Part shown: positions 46,525-51,633 of the stretch, in pieces
Numbering within the stretch: the first letter of the stretch is position 1
How the letters are laid out: every line of letters starts with the position of its first letter
Assembly: GCF_901447495.1 (NCBI RefSeq)
Contig: NZ_CABDWS010000012.1
Span: forward strand, 1 to 51,633
Length of the DNA: 51,633 nt
Direction of reading: 5' to 3'
Source: Haloimpatiens lingqiaonensis
GTDB taxonomy: Bacteria; Bacillota; Clostridia; Clostridiales; Clostridiaceae
Translations under genes and position numbers: made by a program
Notes under the pieces: generated by a model
What the model was told of the DNA's origin: nothing
Database searches by the model: none
The model's input: the letters and a program-made list of their open reading frames with translations, nothing else

Positions 46525-47373
46525 TTAAATTTTTCCTATAACCACTCTATCAAGTCCTGCTAAATCCTTAAAGCATACAACTTCTTTAAAACCATTATTT
46601 TTAAAAATCTCTGTTACAGCATCCTTTTGATTGTATCCAATTTCAAAGGCAATCACTCCTGATTCTACAAGAAGTTTTTTACCCTCTTCTACTATTTTTC
46701 TATAAAAATCTAATCCGTCCTTACCTCCACACAAAGCTATGTATGGTTCATACTCCTTAACATCTTCCATTAATGTGGGAATAACATGCTCCTCAATATA
46801 AGGAGGATTTGATACTATTATATCAAATTTATATTCTCCGTGCTTTGTAAAATTAAAGAGATCACTTTGTATAAACTGTACTCTTTTTTCTAGAGAAAAT
46901 CTTTTAATATTTTCAGTTGTAACCATCTTTGCCACATCTGAAATATCTGAACATATAACGTTGGAATCTTTAATTATATTACCTATAGATACTCCTATGG
47001 CCCCGCTACCGCAACAAATATCTAATACATTCTTGAATTTATTTTTATTTATTATTTCCAAAACATTTTCCACAAGAATTTCCGTATCTGGTCTTGGTAT
47101 CAAAACCCCTTCTCTTATAAAAAAATTCATCCCCATAAACTCGCATTGACCTAATATATATTTTACAGGCATCTTATTCTTTCTCATATTAATATATTTA
47201 AAAAACTCCTCTTGTTCATGAGAATTTAATTCTAAGTCTCTATTCATTATTAAAAATAATTTATCCTTATTAAGCACCTTGCACAGTAAAAGCTGAGCAT
47301 CCAACATATAAGTATCTATTTGCTCCTCCTTTAAAAGCTCATACGCCCTAGGCAAAATATCCCTTATCTTCAC
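46525..47373 (-). CDS. prmC: release factor glutamine N5-methyltransferase
   Basis: PrmC (HemK) methylates the GGQ glutamine of RF1 and RF2 using SAM. The 282-residue product has an N-terminal helical domain, the SAM motif VLDICCGSGAIGVSIG and the catalytic NPPY (IIVSNPPYIEEH). The open frame extends to 47415 into the octamer repeat, but GGGGGTGG seven bases before GTG 47373 sets the start (M)KIRDILPRAYELL. It precedes prfA, its substrate gene, by 68 nt. Confidence 0.96.
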   Translation of the reverse strand: MKIRDILPRAYELLKEEQIDTYMLDAQLLLCKVLNKDKLFLIMNRDLELNSHEQEEFFKYINMRKNKMPVKYILGQCEFMGMNFFIREGVLIPRPDTEILVENVLEIINKNKFKNVLDICCGSGAIGVSIGNIIKDSNVICSDISDVAKMVTTENIKRFSLEKRVQFIQSDLFNFTKHGEYKFDIIVSNPPYIEEHVIPTLMEDVKEYEPYIALCGGKDGLDFYRKIVEEGKKLLVESGVIAFEIGYNQKDAVTEIFKNNGFKEVVCFKDLAGLDRVVIGKI

Positions 47374-47400
47374 CAAATCACCACCCCCTCTATAACTCCA

Positions 47401-47528
47401 ACCAGCCCCTAGCACTCTGGCACTCTATTCTCTAGCCCACTAGCCCTCTAGCCCTCTAGCACACTATTTTCCGGCCCACTAGCACACTAGCCCACTATTT
47501 TCCGGCCCTCTAGCACTCTAGCACTCTA
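47401..47528 (-). repeat. 8-bp periodic array between the DUF1385 gene and prmC
   Basis: On the minus strand the unit is TAG(A/T)G(T/G)GC, seen about ten times, punctuated by two CGGAAAA heptamers and by TAGAGAA. The first TAG of the array is the stop codon of the DUF1385 gene (47526-47528). The GC content is far above the surroundings. The array ends about 20 bp before the prmC ribosome binding site. Confidence 0.9.
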
Positions 47529-48434
47529 TTCTTCTCCTTCTGCTGCCTTAAGCGCCGTTATAGCTACCTCTAGCTGCTCTAAATCCGGCTCTCTTGTGGT
47601 AAGTCTTTGAAGCTGCAATCCTGGGTATGCTAATATTTTTGATAGTTTGTTAGAACTTCTTCCTAACCATCTTATGATTTCATAAGTTATACCCGATATA
47701 ACAGGCAATAATATAATTCTATATAACATTCTTTCCAGTATAGAATTCCAACCTGTCAGCGAAAAAATCAAGATACTGACTATCATAACCAAAAATAAAA
47801 AATTCGTTCCACATCTTGGATGAAATCTGCTAAACTTCTGTGCATTTTCAGGAGTCAATTCCATTCCACTCTCATAACAAAATATACTCTTATGTTCAGC
47901 TCCATGATATTGATAAACTCTATTTATATCATCCATTTTCCCTATTAGATAAATATATAATATAAAAATAATAACTCTTATAGCTCCCTCTATTATGTTT
48001 AGAGTTATACTGCTATTAATACTTTTTCTAAAAAAATTAGCTCCCATAGTAGGCAATGCTAAAAATAGTCCCATAGCAAATATGAAAGATACTATAATAG
48101 AAAAAATCATAATCACATCTTCAGCTTTTCCCTTAAAAAGTTTCTGCATAAATCCCTCAAATTTAGAAGGTTGGCTTTCCCCCTCCTCAAAAAAAGATGC
48201 TGAATAATTTAATGTCTGAATTCCTATAACCATTGACTCTATAAGAACTACAAATCCTCTAATTATAGGTATAGATAATATTTTATTTCTTTTTGTAAAG
48301 GGAATTACATATTTTTTATCTGTTACAATTTCACCATCACTTTTTCTTACAGAAGTAGCTATGCAATCCTTCCCCCGCATCATAACCCCTTCTATTACTG
48401 CTTGGCCACCTACCATATTTTTTCCCTTAGACAT
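47526..48434 (-). CDS. DUF1385 membrane protein (YqhQ-like)
   Basis: The 302-residue protein has the family opening GGQAVIEGVMMRGKD, about four membrane segments (near 45-65, 105-130, 145-165 and 210-250) and the conserved YHGAEHKSIFCYE and FSRFHPRCGTNFLF motifs. Function is unknown in the family; the HGAEH and HPRCGT motifs suggest metal binding or catalysis at the membrane. Its place between tdk and prmC/prfA is conserved in clostridia. The ATG follows AAAGGATG. Its stop codon is embedded in the octamer array. Confidence 0.9.
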   Translation of the reverse strand: MSKGKNMVGGQAVIEGVMMRGKDCIATSVRKSDGEIVTDKKYVIPFTKRNKILSIPIIRGFVVLIESMVIGIQTLNYSASFFEEGESQPSKFEGFMQKLFKGKAEDVIMIFSIIVSFIFAMGLFLALPTMGANFFRKSINSSITLNIIEGAIRVIIFILYIYLIGKMDDINRVYQYHGAEHKSIFCYESGMELTPENAQKFSRFHPRCGTNFLFLVMIVSILIFSLTGWNSILERMLYRIILLPVISGITYEIIRWLGRSSNKLSKILAYPGLQLQRLTTREPDLEQLEVAITALKAAEGEE

Positions 48435-48457
48435 ATTTACACATCCTTTTAAAATTA

Positions 48458-49075
48458 CTACTTAGTACATGCAGCTTCCTTATTTTTTAAATATATTTCT
48501 TTGTATTTAATATAGCATTTTGGACAAAGTGACTCATATTCCACATTATCTTCTTTATCTATCGCCACCTGCTCTCCTTCAAATACAAATTTACCATTTA
48601 TTTTTCTTCCATTTACTAAAGCCTTCTTGCCGCAAGCACATATGGTTTTAAGTTCCTCAATGCTATGGGCAATAAGAAGAAGTCTTCTACTTCCTTCAAA
48701 ACCATTCATAAGAAAATCAGTCCTAAGTCCATAGCATATGGTTGGTATGTCCATTTTTACGGCTATATTAAAAAATTGGTCTATTTGTTCCTCTTTAAAA
48801 AACTGAACTTCATCTACCAATATACAATCCACTTTACCCTTTTGTTCATTCCAGCTTTCCACTAATTTATACACATCTTGTTCTTTACTTACTAACATAT
48901 CGACTTCTCTAGTTATACCAAGTCTAGACACTATTTTTTCTCCACCTTTTGTATCAGTCTTAGGTTTAACTATAATTATTTTCATTCCTCTTTCTTCATA
49001 ATTATGAGCTACTTGAAGCAAGTTAGTGGATTTACCACAGTTCATGGCACCATATCTGAAATATAGTTTACTCAT
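48458..49075 (-). CDS. tdk: thymidine kinase (type II)
   Basis: Tdk phosphorylates thymidine in salvage. The 205-residue product has the P-loop YGAMNCGKST (7-16), CILVDEVQFF (Walker B region), and a zinc-binding lasso with CACGKKAL and LCPKCYIKY. The P-loop lead FRYGAMNCGKST departs from the common GPMFSGKST but is a known variant in this type. The ATG has a modest GGGAT site. It heads the minus-strand run toward prfA; the promoter is in 49076-49330. Confidence 0.95.
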   Translation of the reverse strand: MSKLYFRYGAMNCGKSTNLLQVAHNYEERGMKIIIVKPKTDTKGGEKIVSRLGITREVDMLVSKEQDVYKLVESWNEQKGKVDCILVDEVQFFKEEQIDQFFNIAVKMDIPTICYGLRTDFLMNGFEGSRRLLLIAHSIEELKTICACGKKALVNGRKINGKFVFEGEQVAIDKEDNVEYESLCPKCYIKYKEIYLKNKEAACTK

Positions 49076-49331
49076 ATTTTATCCCGTTGCTAATAATCTA
49101 TAAAAATCTATAAGTATTGTTTAATTTCCTGTTCAACGTACATAGCTAATTGATATTATAACACAAAATAATATAAAATATACCTGCTGATTCATATGAA
49201 ATTTTAATGTAATTTTATAGAATTATTGCAACAGTTCACCTCCTCCCATATTCTTTATTGAACACTTTATTATTATATTTCAAAAATGTTTTATAAGCAA
49301 AATATATTTCAATTTGAAAGTTTATTGTTAG

Positions 49332-49360
49332 TTGACTATTATAAAAATTAATGATATAAT
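49332..49360 (+). promoter_or_regulatory. rpmE promoter
   Basis: TTGACT (49332-49337), 17-nt spacer, perfect TATAAT (49355-49360), about 52 nt before the rpmE start. Confidence 0.85.
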
Positions 49361-49412
49361 CTAGTAGTTGAAAATGCCGTTATGCAGTTGTAGTTTGAGA
49401 GAGGTGAAAAGA

Positions 49413-49625
49413 ATGAAAAAAGATTTACAACCAACTTATAATCATGACGCAGTTGTTAAATGCGCATGTGGTAATACTTTTACAACTGGTTCAGTAAAAG
49501 AAGAGCTAAAGGTTGAAATTTGTTCAAAATGTCATCCTTTCTTCACCGGTAAACAAAAAATGGTGGATACTGGTGGAAGAGTTGACAAATTCTTAAAGAA
49601 ATTCAACATGAAACTAGAAGAGTAA
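49413..49625 (+). CDS. rpmE: ribosomal protein L31 (zinc-binding form)
   Basis: L31 bridges the ribosomal subunits. The 70-residue protein carries the zinc-type cysteines CACG (C17, C19) and CSKC (about C37, C40), so it is the C+ form; a zinc-free paralogue may exist elsewhere. The frame opens 15 codons earlier, but GAGAGGTG eight bases before ATG 49413 fixes the start. It is the only plus-strand gene in this region and converges on rho, sharing a terminator. Confidence 0.97.
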   Translation: MKKDLQPTYNHDAVVKCACGNTFTTGSVKEELKVEICSKCHPFFTGKQKMVDTGGRVDKFLKKFNMKLEE

Positions 49626-49629
49626 AATC

Positions 49630-49660
49630 AATGGGAAAGATATTAATTATCTTTCCCATT
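49630..49660. terminator. bidirectional rpmE/rho terminator overlapping the rho 3' end
   Basis: AATGGGAAAGATA pairs perfectly with TATCTTTCCCATT, followed by TTACTTT on the plus strand. The rho stop codon (49647-49649) is inside the loop-proximal stem. The final rho codons (K-W-E-R) lie just outside it at 49650-49661, in the right arm. Confidence 0.85.
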
Positions 49661-51083
49661 TTACTTTATTAAACACATTTATAAATTCATTATTATTTTT
49701 AGTTTTAGACATTATATTTATTAAATCCTCGGTAACTGCATCTCCATTGCCAGTTTTGTACATAAACTTTCTTATATTAAATGCTACCTCTTGTTCCTCT
49801 TTGGACAATAATAAATCCTCTCTCCTAGTTCCTGATTTATATATATCTATAGCAGGGAAAATTCTTCTTTCTTGAAGCTTTCTATCTAAGTGAACTTCCA
49901 TATTTCCAGTTCCCTTAAATTCTTCATAAATCATATCATCCATTCTGCTTCCTGTTTCAACTAATGCTGTAGCTAATATAGTAAGACTTCCGCCTTCTTC
50001 AATATTTCTAGCTGCTCCAAAGAATTTTTTAGGCATTAATAATGCACCTGGATCTAGTCCACCTGATAGGGTTCTTCCTGTTGGGTTTATAGTAAGGTTA
50101 TATGCTCTTGCAAGTCTAGTTATACTGTCTAAAAGTATCACTACATCTTGACCTTGTTCCACCATTCTTTTTGCTCTTTCTAAAACCATATAAGCTACTT
50201 TAGTGTGGTGATCTGGTTCCTCATCAAAAGTTGAATATATAACTTCTCCTTTAATAGACCTTTGCATATCTGTAACTTCCTCAGGTCTTTCATCAATTAA
50301 TACCACTATTAACTTCACTTCTGGGTGATTTATTTCTATGCTATGGGCAATTTTCTTTAAAAGAGTTGTTTTTCCCGCTTTAGGTGGAGCTACAATTATA
50401 CCTCTTTGTCCTTTTCCAATAGGAGAGATTATATCCATAATTCTAGAAGATAAGTCATTTTGATTTATTTCTAATTTTACTCTTTCTCTTGGGTAAATAG
50501 GCACTAAAGTTTCGAATTTTTTTCTATTAATAGCTTTCTGAGGATTTTCGCCATTGATTTGCTGAACATATAGCAAAGCTTTAAATTTTTCTCCATCCTT
50601 TGGTGTTCTTACCTTTCCCTCTACCTCATCCCCAGTTTTCAAATTAAACTTTCTTATTTGAGATGGTGATACATAAACATCCTCCGAACTGGTTAAATAA
50701 TTTTTTCCTCTTAAAAATCCGTAACTATTATTTTCATTTATTTCCAATACCCCTTTAGCTGTATCAGATTCCTTTATCATTTTAATTTTTTCATTCTCAG
50801 AATTTTCTTCTATCCCTTGACCTTTTATTTTATTATCACTGGAATCTTCCTTATTAACTTTATCTATATTTTCTTCTCTTTCCTTATTTAAAACTGCAGG
50901 TTCTTTAGGTGTAATTTTTTCCACTAAAACTTTTCCGTTTTTGTTTATGCACACTGGTGATAACTTATTTATTTCCTCAATAAGCTCAGCCTTTTTGTAC
51001 TTGGAAATACTTTTAACACCCATCTCTTTAGCCGTTTCTCTCAACTGAGCTAAGGTCATATTTTCAAAATCTATCCCTGACAA
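49647..51083 (-). CDS. rho: transcription termination factor Rho
   Basis: Rho is a hexameric RNA helicase that terminates transcription. The 478-residue protein has an N-terminal helical domain ([20 protein letters not shown]), a charged Asn/Glu/Lys-rich insertion (about 60-112), the cold-shock RNA-binding domain ([16 protein letters not shown]), Walker [28 protein letters not shown] and the Q/R-loop region [11 protein letters not shown]. The start is TTG 51083 following AAGGAGATGG. The insertion occupies the place where C. botulinum E3 Rho has a prion-forming domain. Confidence 0.97.
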   Translation of the reverse strand: MSGIDFENMTLAQLRETAKEMGVKSISKYKKAELIEEINKLSPVCINKNGKVLVEKITPKEPAVLNKEREENIDKVNKEDSSDNKIKGQGIEENSENEKIKMIKESDTAKGVLEINENNSYGFLRGKNYLTSSEDVYVSPSQIRKFNLKTGDEVEGKVRTPKDGEKFKALLYVQQINGENPQKAINRKKFETLVPIYPRERVKLEINQNDLSSRIMDIISPIGKGQRGIIVAPPKAGKTTLLKKIAHSIEINHPEVKLIVVLIDERPEEVTDMQRSIKGEVIYSTFDEEPDHHTKVAYMVLERAKRMVEQGQDVVILLDSITRLARAYNLTINPTGRTLSGGLDPGALLMPKKFFGAARNIEEGGSLTILATALVETGSRMDDMIYEEFKGTGNMEVHLDRKLQERRIFPAIDIYKSGTRREDLLLSKEEQEVAFNIRKFMYKTGNGDAVTEDLINIMSKTKNNNEFINVFNKVKWER

Positions 51084-51256
51084 AAAACCATCTCCTTATA
51101 TAAATTGTACAAAGTGTTTTGGGAATCATAGAAGAATATTCATGAAATGCGACGCTTATCTATTATAACTTATATAATAAATAAAATCCATAAAAAAATT
51201 AGCATATTTATTATTATTTACTGTTTTATAAAATTTATTCAAACCAAACATAACTA

Positions 51257-51604
51257 CTATTTAATAGTAATCATGTCTAATTGATTTTTTATTTGTTCAT
51301 ACCTATCTATTCTTTTCATCACAGATTTTTCTTCACCTATAAAAAATAATGGAGTATTTAATGTCTCACAACCACCTATTAACATTTCTCTATTTACAAA
51401 TGAATTGATATTATATCTATAGACATGGGTTCTATTGCACAAAGGACAATTAACTTTAAAAATAAATTCTTTGTTTTTAATGGAAACTTTCAAAGGGGTG
51501 ATTTTATTATTAATTTGTTTTATTTTAAAAACATTCGTTTCTTCTATAGTATACTTATTGAATGCATCTTTTAAAGCTATAACTATATTGGTTCTTAATA
51601 ACAT
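51257..51604 (-). CDS. hypothetical protein, possible single zinc site
   Basis: The 115-residue soluble protein is not recognised. It has CPLCNRTH (C53, C56, H60) and C79 in IGGCETLN, a plausible metal site, and a Lys/Ile-rich remainder with no membrane segment. The ATG follows GGGAGGTGG closely, which supports it being real. It is upstream of rho in the same direction with a 173 bp gap, so it may be a separate unit. Confidence 0.7.
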   Translation of the reverse strand: MLLRTNIVIALKDAFNKYTIEETNVFKIKQINNKITPLKVSIKNKEFIFKVNCPLCNRTHVYRYNINSFVNREMLIGGCETLNTPLFFIGEEKSVMKRIDRYEQIKNQLDMITIK

Positions 51605-51633
51605 ATAGCCACCTCCCTTTAATATATGAATTC

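Noticed and set aside
47374-47415. N-terminal extension of PrmC into the octamer array
   Set aside because: The GGGGGTGG ribosome binding site lies inside it, and the family N-terminus begins at the GTG at 47373.
47401-47525. Possible CRISPR array
   Set aside because: The unit is 8 bp with no unique spacers of constant length and there are no cas genes.

Overview
This window is a stretch of low-GC Firmicute chromosome, most likely Clostridium sensu stricto (cluster I, the broad neighbourhood of C. botulinum, C. sporogenes and C. tetani). The grounds are strong AT bias, purine-rich GGAGG-type ribosome binding sites with many TTG/GTG starts, an endospore gene block (spoIIQ, spoIIID, spoIID, yyaC), a butyrate-type thiolase, and the rho-rpmE-tdk-prfA-prmC...upp-atp gene order shared by Firmicutes. 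The species cannot be fixed from the window alone. Almost all genes are on the minus strand.

Layout. 1-1030: repeat-rich intergenic DNA (a ~230 bp palindrome, a 136 bp structured dispersed repeat, 7-bp periodic arrays). 1032-10191: uppP, a lipoprotein- or membrane-anchored transglutaminase-like protein, pckA, a YitT-family membrane protein, tex and an M28 peptidase. 10410-15475: prfB (programmed +1 frameshift), secA, hpf and, upstream of hpf, a raiA-motif noncoding RNA with its own promoter and terminator. 15476-20912: comFC, a degenerate comFA-like gene, recD2, then metK under a SAM-I riboswitch. 21162-21673: five tRNAs (Thr-Tyr-Val-Thr-Tyr) with a duplicated Thr-Tyr unit. 21985-29399: yyaC, and the sporulation/envelope cluster ywmB-murA-spoIID-spoIIQ-spoIIID-mreB(mbl). 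29619-36284: complete F1Fo ATP synthase operon atpI-B-E-F-H-A-G-D-C. 36829-51083: thl, wecB, wecA, a ComEB-type dCMP deaminase, upp, rpiB, a YwlE-like phosphatase, tsaC/ywlC, a ZIP transporter, prfA, prmC, a DUF1385 protein, tdk, rpmE (+) and rho.

How they work together. The two release factors and their methyltransferase (prfB, prfA, prmC), L31, Rho, Tex, HPF and the raiA RNA form a translation/transcription maintenance set. MurA, UppP, WecA, WecB and MreB/Mbl serve wall and surface polymer synthesis. SpoIID, SpoIIQ and SpoIIID act in engulfment and the mother-cell programme. The gene content is core chromosome; no prophage, CRISPR array, toxin or intact transposase is visible.

The unusual material is between the genes. 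At least a dozen intergenic sites carry short arrays whose unit is 7 bp (one is 8 bp), where the unit sequence drifts along the array while the register is kept, and several arrays start at or next to a stop codon. Three copies of a ~135 bp element with two long hairpins closed by a co-varying outer stem are also scattered in the window. Other points of interest are a ComFA-like protein without helicase motifs, a SpoIIQ with LytM catalytic residues replaced, and an RF2 frameshift site without the usual strong internal Shine-Dalgarno. Starts given here were chosen by ribosome binding site and often differ from the longest open frame.
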